15,783 nt of DNA from positions 1 to 15,783 of the forward strand of contig DUOL01000042.1 of assembly GCA_012838875.1 (NCBI GenBank). Reading direction: 5' to 3'. This document shows, one piece after another, positions 7,486 through 15,578 of the stretch. The notes under the pieces are model-generated. The model was given only the letters and a program-made list of their open reading frames with translations. It did no database searches and had not been told where the DNA came from. The translations under genes were made by a program, and so were the position numbers. The DNA comes from Bacteroidales bacterium (GTDB taxonomy: Bacteria; Bacteroidota; Bacteroidia; Bacteroidales; WCHB1-69). How positions within the stretch are numbered: the first letter of the stretch is position 1; every line of letters begins with the position of its first letter.

Positions 7486-8361
7486 TTAGCTCATCGTTTT
7501 TAGTTTTTCAACTACAAACGGTCTGTCTTCTTTATAGGTTACACCAAACCAAGAGGCATTGGTCGTTAAAACATAAATTTTAGCAAGATTATTTTTTATT
7601 AAATGATGAATAACAGTAGGAATTTGAAATTCGGCGGTTATATCTTGCTTTGATTTTTTTAAAAAATCGATGAATAATTCTTCTAATTTATCAAAAAAAA
7701 GAGGTGTAAATCCCCAAAAATTCATTGAAACAATCTGTTCGGGTAATAAGTGAGTCGTTGTTCCATCAGATTTAATACCTTGAATCGTATTATCAACTCT
7801 TCTAATTTTTGTTATCTCTTCTATTGAACGCAAATAGTTGTCGGAATCTACCGAGCAGACGCCGCGAGAAACGCCGCCGTTTTCGGATAACGTGTTCCCC
7901 AATTTGTAACCGACCATAGCAAATGTTGGAATACTATCTTGAGGTTGTGAATTAAGGAAATTGCTAATTGTGTAAAAGGCTTCTTTTCCATAGAAGTCGT
8001 CTGCGTTAATAACTACAAAGGGTTCATTAATAGCACTTTTTGCCGTTAATATGGCATGTGCCGTGCCGTAGGGTTTCACTCTATCGGCGGGCGTAGAAAA
8101 ACCGTCAGGAAGAGAGTCAAGTTCTTGAAAAACGTAATCGATTTCAATTTGGTTTTTGTATTGTTCGATAATGATTTCTCGAAAGTCCGTCTCCATATTT
8201 TTCCGAATTACGAAGACGATTTTCCCGAAATTGTTGGCAATAGCGTATGAGATGGAATAGTCCATGATTGTTTCACCGTTCGGACCGAGTCGGTCTAACT
8301 GTTTCAATCCGCCGTAGCGACTACCCATGCCCGCCGCTAGTATTAAAAGAGTTGGTTTCAA
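7486..8361 (-). CDS. Sugar-phosphate nucleotidyltransferase family protein
   Basis: Predicted 291-residue GT-A-fold NTP transferase. The nucleotide-binding motif LILAAGMGSRYGGLKQL (6-22) with Lys20 and the metal-binding motif NADDFYG (119-125) are clear; VSMNFWGFTP (211-220) resembles the sugar-binding region of these enzymes. It probably activates a sugar or related phosphate with UTP, CTP or another NTP; neither the sugar nor the nucleotide can be told from sequence. The start is TTG at 8361: an in-frame stop (8370-8368) lies three codons upstream, and the next ATG (Met12) falls inside the nucleotide-binding loop. It lies 18 bases after the T9SS protein gene and 2 bases before truA, so it depends on the shared promoter near 10295. 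Confidence 0.85.
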   Translation of the reverse strand: MKPTLLILAAGMGSRYGGLKQLDRLGPNGETIMDYSISYAIANNFGKIVFVIRKNMETDFREIIIEQYKNQIEIDYVFQELDSLPDGFSTPADRVKPYGTAHAILTAKSAINEPFVVINADDFYGKEAFYTISNFLNSQPQDSIPTFAMVGYKLGNTLSENGGVSRGVCSVDSDNYLRSIEEITKIRRVDNTIQGIKSDGTTTHLLPEQIVSMNFWGFTPLFFDKLEELFIDFLKKSKQDITAEFQIPTVIHHLIKNNLAKIYVLTTNASWFGVTYKEDRPFVVEKLKTMS

Positions 8362-8379
8362 AATATTTTAGTATTTTAA

Positions 8380-10269
8380 TTATTGTTTTACAAAACGTTG
8401 CGTTAATATATTCCCTTCTTGTGTAGTAATTTGAAGAATATATATTCCATTGGCAAGATGGGAGATTGGTATCATTGTATTGGCAATTGGCTTTGAGTCA
8501 ATATATTGTCCTTGAACATTGAAAATTTTAATGGATTCGATATTTAGAATGGTCTCTACAAATAAGAAATTATCAGCAGGATTAGGATAGATTAGTAGTT
8601 CAGGTGTGGTGTAGTTATCGGTTGGGATAGATGCTGGGTCTGTCGGATGATACGTATGGTCATTAACGTATGCTCCGGAGATGATATCGCTCATTTTAAC
8701 GGCTTTTGAGTTATAAATATTCCGTTTATTAACATTGCTATTATATTGACTAACAAAGGCAACAAAACTAAGTTGCTCTAAATCAAAATTAGATGGGATT
8801 GTATATGTAAAAGTTTTCGAATAAGTAGTTCCCTCATTCGGTGAAGTAATAACGTTTGATTCTCCCCAAACGTTAGAGATAGCTGCCCGCATAGTATTGT
8901 TGTGTATGTAATTCACCCCAAGAGACGAGCCTGCTTGTCCCGGCGTAGTTTTTAGGTTGTCTTCTTTAGCATAGAGAGAAAGGCGTAAATTCGAGCCATT
9001 TAGTATATTTACAATTTCGCCTTCCACAGTTATAGTAAGTTGTCGTGTAGAACTGTTGTAACTTGCATTAGTAAAATTGACGGTTACAAATGCGGGAATA
9101 GCGGCTATTTGGTCTAATAATTGCGAGCTTCCGCTAAAAGCTGAAAAGGCGGGACCTGGGTCGCCGTCCGGTGCTATATGTTTCCTATCTAACATGATAG
9201 CAGGAGTATAAGTGCTTCCTCCGTCATTAAAAAATGCGGTTAGTGAAGTCGAAGCAGGAATAGTTAAACCGTCAGTATAATATCCGGCATGATGAACTAA
9301 CCATATTATCTTTGGTCTTGAAGCTAACCAATTTTTAATTTGATTTGTCGCAGAGGGACAATTACCGCAGTTCGCGGTAGCAAAATTTTCTAACAAAACA
9401 CGATGCTCTACGGCATATCTATAAACCGTAAAATCCATACTTTCAGTATTGTTAGAAGTGTTGTCTGCTTCTCCGTTGGGTTGACTTACAGTAACATTTA
9501 AGGTATAATATCCTAGCGTATTGGTTGGAAGCGGAACATCGTGTGTGAAATTATGAACTGCTCCCCCTGCAATATTTAAGCCGGAAACCGTATATACCGA
9601 TGACTCTTCCCCTCCGTCTATATTATAACTAATACTGTATGAGGTGAGTGGTGTTGCACTCAAATTCCGAATTTTGCCCGTAACCATCGCAGTGCCATCT
9701 ACTAATATTGTGGTAGGTGTTGTTATAGATTCAAGAGCAATCTCATTTTCTCCTATAATCATAATGTCATCAAGCAATAAAGCATATTCGTTGTAAGTGT
9801 CGTTATGTACAAAAGCTAAATAGATGGTTTCTCCTTGGTAACTGCTTAAATCAATAGAACGCGAAAGCCATGTGCCACCCTGGGAAAGAGTTTCATCACG
9901 TAGGATAGTGGAGAAACTTGTTACACTGTTTGTTGTAGTTGAAATACGAACTTGATAATGTTCTGCAGGATAATTTGCATGATAAGCGGCAATAGCATAA
10001 CTTAAAGAAATATTTCCGGTAATACCGGTTAAATTAATTGCTTTAGAAATCAGCCAATTGTCGGGGCGAAGCCCAGTGTTATTATAATATGAATAAGATA
10101 TGGCTGTCCCATTGGAAAATTGCCATTTTTTACCATCTCCGTCTTGGTCTAAATTAGTCCAACCCGTTGGTAATGCATTGTTGCTAAACTCCTCTGAAAA
10201 ATAGATTTGCGCTTTCGAGCATAAGAGAAAAGCAAATATTAAAACTGCTAAAAATAAAACTTTTTTCAT
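8380..10269 (-). CDS. T9SS-exported Omp28-like surface protein with CxxC thioredoxin-like motif
   Basis: Predicted 629-residue exported protein. Residues 1-20 form a signal peptide (cleavage near SKA-Q). About 22-172 resembles a choice-of-anchor J/jelly-roll domain (EEFSNNALPTGW, then WLISKAINL). A beta-rich segment at about 175-285 follows. Around residues 294-365 lies an Omp28-related region with LENFATANCGNCPSA, Cys301 and Cys304 forming a CGNC motif like that of thioredoxin folds. Another beta domain follows. About 557-629 is a T9SS type A sorting domain (LLIYPNPADN, then IKIFNVQGQ, NGIYILQI and a basic end), which directs outer-membrane export and attachment. I chose the ATG at 10269: a longer frame to 10398 would begin before the promoter at 10295-10302 and hide the signal peptide. 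First gene of an operon with the nucleotidyltransferase and truA. Ligand or redox activity unknown. Confidence 0.88.
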   Translation of the reverse strand: MKKVLFLAVLIFAFLLCSKAQIYFSEEFSNNALPTGWTNLDQDGDGKKWQFSNGTAISYSYYNNTGLRPDNWLISKAINLTGITGNISLSYAIAAYHANYPAEHYQVRISTTTNSVTSFSTILRDETLSQGGTWLSRSIDLSSYQGETIYLAFVHNDTYNEYALLLDDIMIIGENEIALESITTPTTILVDGTAMVTGKIRNLSATPLTSYSISYNIDGGEESSVYTVSGLNIAGGAVHNFTHDVPLPTNTLGYYTLNVTVSQPNGEADNTSNNTESMDFTVYRYAVEHRVLLENFATANCGNCPSATNQIKNWLASRPKIIWLVHHAGYYTDGLTIPASTSLTAFFNDGGSTYTPAIMLDRKHIAPDGDPGPAFSAFSGSSQLLDQIAAIPAFVTVNFTNASYNSSTRQLTITVEGEIVNILNGSNLRLSLYAKEDNLKTTPGQAGSSLGVNYIHNNTMRAAISNVWGESNVITSPNEGTTYSKTFTYTIPSNFDLEQLSFVAFVSQYNSNVNKRNIYNSKAVKMSDIISGAYVNDHTYHPTDPASIPTDNYTTPELLIYPNPADNFLFVETILNIESIKIFNVQGQYIDSKPIANTMIPISHLANGIYILQITTQEGNILTQRFVKQ

Positions 10270-10294
10270 TGACTGTAATTTTTTTGTTAGGTTG

Positions 10295-10302
10295 CAAAGG
10301 TA
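10295..10302 (-). promoter_or_regulatory. Bacteroidetes -7 promoter element (T9SS protein operon)
   Basis: On the minus strand TACCTTTG followed by C, a TAnnTTTG match 25 bases before the ATG at 10269. It is divergent to the dapB promoter. Bases 10270-10396 hold the two promoters and nothing else that I recognise. Confidence 0.6.
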
Positions 10303-10345
10303 ATTGAAATTATCAAATATATAATAAAAATAAATGAAAAAAATG

Positions 10346-10353
10346 TATTTTTG
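10346..10353 (+). promoter_or_regulatory. Bacteroidetes -7 promoter element (dapB)
   Basis: TATTTTTG followed by C, identical to the tRNA-Gln element, 43 bases before the dapB ATG. No clear -33 element. Confidence 0.6.
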
Positions 10354-10396
10354 CTTATTAAAAATTGGAATTAGAATAAAGTCAAGTTGATTTATC

Positions 10397-11125
10397 ATGA
10401 AACGAATTGCAATTATAGGTTACGGACGAATGGGCAAAGAAATTGAAATGCTATTATTGAGCGAGGGACATACTATTTCAGTGATAATTGATAATGAAAA
10501 TGACTGGAAAGAAAAGAGAGAACAATTTATCAATAGTGATGTAGCCATTGAATTTTCTACTCCCGAAACGACAGTTGAGAATATTAAAAGGTGTTTTCAA
10601 TGTCATATCCCTGTTGTTTCCGGTACGACAGGCTGGTATCATCGTATTAATGAAGTTTTTAGCGAAGCTGAAAAAAAACAAGGAAATTTAATTTATGGGG
10701 CAAATTTTAGCATAGGAGCAAATCTTTTTTTTATGCTAAATGTACAATTGGCTCAATGGATGAATAAATTAGAACAGTATGATGTCGAGGTAGAAGAGAT
10801 ACATCATGTTAAGAAAATTGATGCTCCCAGCGGAACGGCAATAACTACAGCTCAACTTATTATAGAAAATCTGAAACGTAAAAATTCTTGGACTATGAAT
10901 AACGTACCGGCACAAAATGAAATTAAAGTGATTGCCAAAAGAGAAGGCGATGTTGCTGGTATTCATAAAGTTAGTTATGACTCTCCCGAAGATGTTATTC
11001 AGATTATTCACCAAGCTAAAAATCGCAAAGGATTGGCAAAAGGAGCCCTAAAAGCTGCTGTTTGGTTAACGGAAAATCCCGGTGTCTATGAGTTTAAAGA
11101 TGTTTTTCTTGATATTTTAAAATAA
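10397..11125 (+). CDS. dapB: 4-hydroxy-tetrahydrodipicolinate reductase
   Basis: Predicted 242-residue cytoplasmic enzyme. It reduces 4-hydroxy-tetrahydrodipicolinate with NAD(P)H in the diaminopimelate/lysine pathway, feeding peptidoglycan synthesis. The Rossmann motif GYGRMG (8-13) binds the cofactor; the stretch IPVVSGTTGW (71-80) is conserved. EIHHVKKIDAPSGTA (134-148) is the substrate-binding signature, with catalytic His136 and Lys140 by alignment to the E. coli motif. The length is slightly shorter than the E. coli enzyme but normal for Bacteroidetes. It is followed after 110 bases by lepB, an order that I recall as common in Bacteroidetes, and is probably co-transcribed with it. Confidence 0.95.
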   Translation: MKRIAIIGYGRMGKEIEMLLLSEGHTISVIIDNENDWKEKREQFINSDVAIEFSTPETTVENIKRCFQCHIPVVSGTTGWYHRINEVFSEAEKKQGNLIYGANFSIGANLFFMLNVQLAQWMNKLEQYDVEVEEIHHVKKIDAPSGTAITTAQLIIENLKRKNSWTMNNVPAQNEIKVIAKREGDVAGIHKVSYDSPEDVIQIIHQAKNRKGLAKGALKAAVWLTENPGVYEFKDVFLDILK

Positions 11126-11147
11126 ACCCACTCATTCGTAGATTTAC

Positions 11148-11179
11148 TAATACTTTTAAAAAGATTAATACGTTTAAAA
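11148..11179 (+). repeat. Pair of 14-base direct repeats, 18-base period
   Basis: TAATACTTTTAAAA (11148-11161) and TAATACGTTTAAAA (11166-11179) differ at one base and start 18 bases apart, in the 110-base dapB-lepB gap. Such spacing could serve a regulator binding site. It could also be chance in A+T-rich DNA. No TAnnTTTG element is present here. Confidence 0.4.
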
Positions 11180-11235
11180 GAAGAAAGTTTTCAACATATT
11201 ACTAAAAGAATTATTCATTTAATACCGAAAATAGA

Positions 11236-12855
11236 ATGGAATTCTCAAAACTTGCAGTTTATATTATATCTATTATCTCTTTAATAGGTTTTCAAGTCGG
11301 GTTGTGGGGGATTTTTAAAAAAGCTTCAAAAAATCCTTGGCTTTCACTAATCCCGATTTATAATTTTTGGATTTGGCTCAAAGTTTTATCTAGACCTTGG
11401 TGGTGGATGTTACTGATTCTTTTTCCATTTATCTCCATTTTTATGTTTTATATGATGATTTGGAAAACGATTCGACTATTTCGGAAAACAAGTTATATCC
11501 CCCTGCTTTTCGGTACCTTTTTCTTTTTTGTTTATATGCCCTATCTGGGCTTTTCTAAAAAAGAACATTATACGAAGTTGGCAGACTTATCTAAATTTAA
11601 AAAGAGTAAATCTCGCGAATGGGGTGATGCCATCATTTTTGCTGTGGCGGCCGCCTACATCATTCGTATGTTTTTGATTGAATTTTATCAAATTCCAACC
11701 TCTTCGATGGAGAGTTCCCTCATGGTCGGGGACTTCTTAGCAGTGAGTAAAACTAACTACGGAGCGAGAATTCCGATGACCCCCATCGCATTTCCTTTTG
11801 TGCATCATACCTTGCCGTTGACTAAAACTACTAAATCATACGTAGAATGGGTGAAACTTCCTTATATGAAGTTTCCTGCCCTGCAGCCGATTCATCGTAA
11901 CGATATCGTGGTCTTTAACTATCCGGACGGGGATACCGTAGTTTTGGAGCGACAGAATGAGAGTTATTATGCTATAGTCCGTGAATTTGAAACAATGTTT
12001 AATCCCAATTCAAGTTTTGAGGAGGCTAAACGTGTTTATTATAAATACGGAGATGCATACCTAAGTAAATATGCGGGTAATTATTATCCGGGAAAAGGGC
12101 GCGATGTGGTTTGGAAAGAGTATCACGTGGTGGCACGTCCCGTTGATAAACGAGAAAATTATGTGAAACGTTGTGTCGCCCTGCCCGGTGATACGCTGCA
12201 AATTATTGATAAACAATTGTTTATAAATAATGAGCCGGCAAACAACCCTGAAAATATCCAATATTCTTATTTTGTTAGCGACCCATTAGGTAGCGGGATT
12301 CCAAAGAAAAAGCGCAAGGAATTGGATATCAACGAGGAAGATATGCAAACTGTTAATGATTTTACAACATTGTACTGCCTAAATGCAGAACAAAAAAGTA
12401 AAATTGAAAAAATGAAAAAAGAGATAACACCCATTGTTGATGAAGCAACTAAGTATGATAATGCAATTTTTCCCCACGACCCACGCTATAAATGGAATAA
12501 AGATAATTTCGGTCCGTTTGTTATACCTCAAAAAGGTGTTACGGTAACATTAAATGATTCAACGCTCGTTCTTTATGATAAAATAATAAGAAATTACGAG
12601 AAGAATAAATTAACCGTTAAAGAGGGAAAAATTTATATAAATGACATAGAAGCAACTACTTATACTTTTAAAATGGATTATTACTTTATGATGGGTGATA
12701 ATCGTCATAATTCTGCAGATTCACGTTTTTGGGGTGTAGTTCCGGAAGATCATATCGTTGGGAAAACACTCTTTGTTTGGCTCTCCCTAGATAAATTCAA
12801 ATCTTGGGGTGAAGGAAAAATACGTTGGAATAGAATGTTTAAAAAAATAGAGTAA
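11236..12855 (+). CDS. lepB: Signal peptidase I, large Bacteroidetes type
   Basis: Predicted 539-residue inner-membrane serine protease that removes signal peptides from exported proteins. Residues 1-105 hold a hydrophobic N-terminal region with about three helices and the stretch NPWLSLIPIYNFWIW (33-47), resembling DUF5684. A helix at 131-149 anchors the catalytic domain. Box B, QIPTSSMESSLMVGD (152-166), carries the nucleophile Ser157. VKRCVALPGDTL (310-321) carries the general base Lys311. The C-terminal box MGDNRHNSADSRFWG (486-500) is intact. The protein is much longer than E. coli LepB (324 residues), because of the N-terminal region and long insertions around 185-300 and 340-460; this is usual for Bacteroidetes as I recall. 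Likely clients visible in the window include the M23 peptidase, both T9SS proteins and the secreted protein at 12921. Confidence 0.95.
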   Translation: MEFSKLAVYIISIISLIGFQVGLWGIFKKASKNPWLSLIPIYNFWIWLKVLSRPWWWMLLILFPFISIFMFYMMIWKTIRLFRKTSYIPLLFGTFFFFVYMPYLGFSKKEHYTKLADLSKFKKSKSREWGDAIIFAVAAAYIIRMFLIEFYQIPTSSMESSLMVGDFLAVSKTNYGARIPMTPIAFPFVHHTLPLTKTTKSYVEWVKLPYMKFPALQPIHRNDIVVFNYPDGDTVVLERQNESYYAIVREFETMFNPNSSFEEAKRVYYKYGDAYLSKYAGNYYPGKGRDVVWKEYHVVARPVDKRENYVKRCVALPGDTLQIIDKQLFINNEPANNPENIQYSYFVSDPLGSGIPKKKRKELDINEEDMQTVNDFTTLYCLNAEQKSKIEKMKKEITPIVDEATKYDNAIFPHDPRYKWNKDNFGPFVIPQKGVTVTLNDSTLVLYDKIIRNYEKNKLTVKEGKIYINDIEATTYTFKMDYYFMMGDNRHNSADSRFWGVVPEDHIVGKTLFVWLSLDKFKSWGEGKIRWNRMFKKIE

Positions 12856-12873
12856 GTGAGATAAATTTTTTAC

Positions 12874-12881
12874 TATTTTTG
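12874..12881 (+). promoter_or_regulatory. Bacteroidetes -7 promoter element (secreted protein gene)
   Basis: TATTTTTG followed by C, 39 bases before the ATG at 12921 and 18 bases after the lepB stop. It probably starts a new unit covering the secreted protein, the DUF4199-like protein and the GT2 gene, whose gaps are 18 and 12 bases. Confidence 0.6.
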
Positions 12882-12920
12882 CAGTTGAGTAAAATAAAAT
12901 TAATAAAAAAATAAAGTAAT

Positions 12921-13616
12921 ATGAAAAAATTGACTTTAATTTGTTTGATGCTGTCATTGGCAGTTATCACGTTTGCACAGAAAGACTTTGGCGGAGTTAT
13001 AAAATTGAAAACTTACGCAGAAGGAACAACCGATCCAAACATTCTTTCGCAATCACAAAGTGAATATGAAGAAACGGTTCTCGGAAGTCTTACCAAAATT
13101 GTTGCCTCCCAAGGTGGAATAGGGACAATTGTTATACGTGATGGCAATACGGGTATTATGAATGTTATTCTAGACCTTTCGGCAATGGCGTATGGGAAAT
13201 ATTTAGTGAGCGATACGCTTAATCTAAAATTAATTCAATTCGATTATGAATATGATGAAACTGATACACGCGAAATCGCAGGTTATAAATGTAAAAAAGC
13301 TGTAGTAACGATTACCGATTTAGAAACGGACGATTCTGAAATCAGAAACTTATATGTTACAGATGATTTAATGAATCCCAAAACGTATAAATCTTATGAT
13401 TATCCGGGCTTAAAAGGTTATCCTTTATATACGGCTGTTGAAGTTGATAATGCAGGTGAGAAATATACTATTATAGTAGAAGCAAGTGAGATAACTCCTA
13501 GTAAAAAGGTTAAACCTATCGACTTTTTACTTCCTGCCGGTTGGGAACCCATTCAAAATGCACCTGAGAGTGTAAAAGCGATGTTTGGATTGGGAGGCGA
13601 AGAAGACGAAGAATAA
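12921..13616 (+). CDS. Secreted protein of unknown function (tentatively DUF4412-like)
   Basis: Predicted 231-residue exported protein. Residues 1-19 form a signal peptide (cleavage near TFA-Q). The mature part is predicted beta-rich, and the central stretch REIAGYKCKKAVVTI (about 117-131) resembles a motif seen in small Bacteroidetes periplasmic families such as DUF4412 and GLPGLI. This match is from memory and weak. The protein ends in an acidic tail (GGEEDEE). There is no lipobox and no T9SS sorting domain, so it is probably periplasmic. It starts 65 bases after lepB with its own promoter, and is followed after 18 bases by the DUF4199-like gene. Confidence 0.75.
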   Translation: MKKLTLICLMLSLAVITFAQKDFGGVIKLKTYAEGTTDPNILSQSQSEYEETVLGSLTKIVASQGGIGTIVIRDGNTGIMNVILDLSAMAYGKYLVSDTLNLKLIQFDYEYDETDTREIAGYKCKKAVVTITDLETDDSEIRNLYVTDDLMNPKTYKSYDYPGLKGYPLYTAVEVDNAGEKYTIIVEASEITPSKKVKPIDFLLPAGWEPIQNAPESVKAMFGLGGEEDEE

Positions 13617-13634
13617 TCGGATTTGTTATTTCAA

Positions 13635-14519
13635 ATGCTTAAAAATAAAATTCAAATAATTCTTAAATGGGGCGTTTACTTTGGTATAGCGCTCTGTTTG
13701 TTTGATATTGCTAAACTCTTAACCAGAGATATCCAATATCCCTTTGCGCCTATTTTTAGTATTTTATTATTGGCAATCATCATAACGATGCTTTTATTGG
13801 GGACCAAACAGTACCGCGAAAACGTTTGCGGTGGCACAATCCTCTATTTTAAAGCTTACGGAGTCGGTACGCTGATTACTCTTATTGCAGTTGTTTTTTA
13901 TTTTATCTTTTTGATTTTTTATTATCAATACATTGATAAAGAAGGTATTGAAAGAATAAACAAGAAAAATGAAGAGAATTTTTCGGAAAAAATAAAAAAT
14001 GATACTATTTCAACTTTAGAAATAAGTGAATATTTAGCTTTACTTAATGAAGAAATTGACTCCCATTTTAGAGAAGTTAATGTAGAAAATGTGGATTCTG
14101 TAAAATTTCAAGAGTTTTCAGAACAATTACAGATGAAAATTGAGACGGAATTATACGCAGAAAAAAAACAAAAAGATTCTACCAATTTAATGTTTAAAAA
14201 TTTTGACGATTTTGTCCGAAGTTGCATGAAGAAGATGACAGACGAAACGCTACTATCTGTATCGGATTCTTCCACCGTTTTTAGACAAAAAGTTCTTCTC
14301 GTTGTAAATAATGTAGAAGATTCTATGGCAAAATTTAGTACAATCTCTTTAAAAGTAGATAAAGAAAGAGATAAAATACCGCATTACGACAATAAATTTA
14401 ATGTAATTTTGATAACTGCTTTATTAATTTTAATTTACTCACTTTTTGTCAATATATTTACTGCTCTTTATGTTTATAGGAATAAACCCGCTCGATTAAT
14501 AGGTCATACCCAACAATAA
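13635..14519 (+). CDS. DUF4199-like membrane protein with long hydrophilic insertion
   Basis: Predicted 294-residue inner-membrane protein of unknown function. Three hydrophobic helices lie near residues 12-27, 39-56 and 76-98, with one more near 255-281. The first two helices and the linking region LGTKQYRENVCGGTILYFKA (about 55-74) resemble Bacteroidetes DUF4199 proteins. Between the third and fourth helices lies a charged stretch of about 155 residues, rich in Glu, Lys and Ser and probably helical, longer than I expect for the family. I chose the ATG at 13635 over a TTG at 13623, as it keeps the basic N-terminus and avoids a non-conserved leader. It lies 18 bases after the secreted protein gene and 12 bases before the GT2 gene; a DUF4199-GT2 pair is, from memory, a recurrent Bacteroidetes arrangement, which suggests a shared envelope role. 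Confidence 0.75.
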   Translation: MLKNKIQIILKWGVYFGIALCLFDIAKLLTRDIQYPFAPIFSILLLAIIITMLLLGTKQYRENVCGGTILYFKAYGVGTLITLIAVVFYFIFLIFYYQYIDKEGIERINKKNEENFSEKIKNDTISTLEISEYLALLNEEIDSHFREVNVENVDSVKFQEFSEQLQMKIETELYAEKKQKDSTNLMFKNFDDFVRSCMKKMTDETLLSVSDSSTVFRQKVLLVVNNVEDSMAKFSTISLKVDKERDKIPHYDNKFNVILITALLILIYSLFVNIFTALYVYRNKPARLIGHTQQ

Positions 14520-14531
14520 CATACTTATATT

Positions 14532-15482
14532 ATGGACATTTCAGTTGTAATTCCTTTATTAAATGAAGAAGAATCGTTGCCCGAACTGATAGCATGGCTT
14601 CATCGGGTAATGAAAGAGAATAATTATTCTTATGAAATTGTATTAGTTGATGACGGTTCAACTGATAATTCATGGAAGGTTATTGAATCTTTGCATGCAG
14701 ATAATCAAGCCATAAGAGGCATTCGATTTCGAAGAAATTACGGTAAATCGGCGGCGTTGAATGCAGCTTTTGAAATTGTTGAAGGAACGGTAGTTATAAC
14801 TATGGATGCCGATTTACAAGATAGTCCCGATGAAATTCCCGCTTTATACAAGATGATAGCCGAGGAAGGTTATGATGTCGTTTCAGGTTGGAAAAAAGTA
14901 AGATATGATTCTAAAATAGCTAAAAATATTCCTTCTAAGTTTTTTAACTGGACAACACGAAGAATGTCAAAAATTCCATTGCATGATTTCAATTGCGGTT
15001 TAAAAGCATACAAAAAAGAGGTAGTTAAAACGATTGAGATTTACGGTGATATGCATCGCTATATACCTGTTATTGCTAAATGGGCAGGATTTCATAAGAT
15101 TGGTGAAAAAGTGGTACAACATCAAAAAAGAAAGTACGGGACTACCAAATTTGGTTGGAACCGCTTTGTAAATGGTTATTTAGACCTAATTACCATTAAT
15201 TTCATCTCCCGTTTTGGGAAAAAACCGATGCATTTTTTTGGGCTATTGGGCTCTCTATTCTTCCTTTTAGGGGGGGGGATCGCTCTTGTGTTAATTATTC
15301 AAAAATTGGTAGCGATAGCCAATCAGCTTGCCTATCGCCAAGTTACAGACCAACCGCTGTTTTATATTGCTTTATTAGCAATGATACTTGGGTTGCAATT
15401 GTTCTTAGCAGGTTTTCTGGGAGAATTAATTTCTCGCTCCTCCAATGATAGAAATAAATATCTGATTTCAAAGAAAATTTAG
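14532..15482 (+). CDS. Family 2 glycosyltransferase with C-terminal membrane helices (DPM1/ArnC-like)
   Basis: Predicted 316-residue membrane-bound glycosyltransferase. The GT-A domain spans about 1-215: VVIPLLNEEESLPELI (5-20), VDDGSTDNS (39-47), the metal-binding DAD (92-94) in MDADLQDSP, and the RKYGTTKF stretch (200-207). Two helices follow near 233-259 and 276-300. This layout is that of polyprenyl-phosphate sugar transferases (DPM1, ArnC, GtrB), which load a sugar from a nucleotide donor onto undecaprenyl phosphate for later transfer to envelope glycans. Donor sugar unknown. A run of nine G (15270-15278) encodes Gly247-Gly249 at the middle of the first helix. Loss of one G would end the protein at a TAA at 15292, and gain of one G would give a different tail ending at TGA 15446, so expression of the membrane anchor may be phase-variable. 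Likely co-transcribed with the two preceding genes. Confidence 0.9.
   Translation: MDISVVIPLLNEEESLPELIAWLHRVMKENNYSYEIVLVDDGSTDNSWKVIESLHADNQAIRGIRFRRNYGKSAALNAAFEIVEGTVVITMDADLQDSPDEIPALYKMIAEEGYDVVSGWKKVRYDSKIAKNIPSKFFNWTTRRMSKIPLHDFNCGLKAYKKEVVKTIEIYGDMHRYIPVIAKWAGFHKIGEKVVQHQKRKYGTTKFGWNRFVNGYLDLITINFISRFGKKPMHFFGLLGSLFFLLGGGIALVLIIQKLVAIANQLAYRQVTDQPLFYIALLAMILGLQLFLAGFLGELISRSSNDRNKYLISKKI
15270..15278 (+). repeat. Homopolymeric G9 tract inside the GT2 gene
   Basis: Nine consecutive G encode three GGG glycine codons (247-249) in the first membrane helix of the glycosyltransferase. This is striking in an A+T-rich genome with many other glycine codons available. Tracts like this are classic sites of slipped-strand mispairing in phase-variable envelope genes. 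That this one varies is inference. Confidence 0.9.
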
Positions 15483-15578
15483 TCTTATCAATCAACCGTT
15501 CACTATTCTCTATTCGAGGAAATGATATTATACTTTCTCTCTTATATTTTTAGTTTTGTAATAATAATTAGAATTAAC

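Noticed and set aside
8056..8250. 64-codon plus-strand open frame
   Set aside because: It lies antisense within the nucleotidyltransferase gene, with no start context or family match.
10270..10398. 43-codon N-terminal extension of the T9SS protein gene
   Set aside because: It would start upstream of the -7 element at 10295-10302 and overlap the dapB start by two bases. It also places a clear signal peptide (MKKVLFLAVL) in the interior of the protein.
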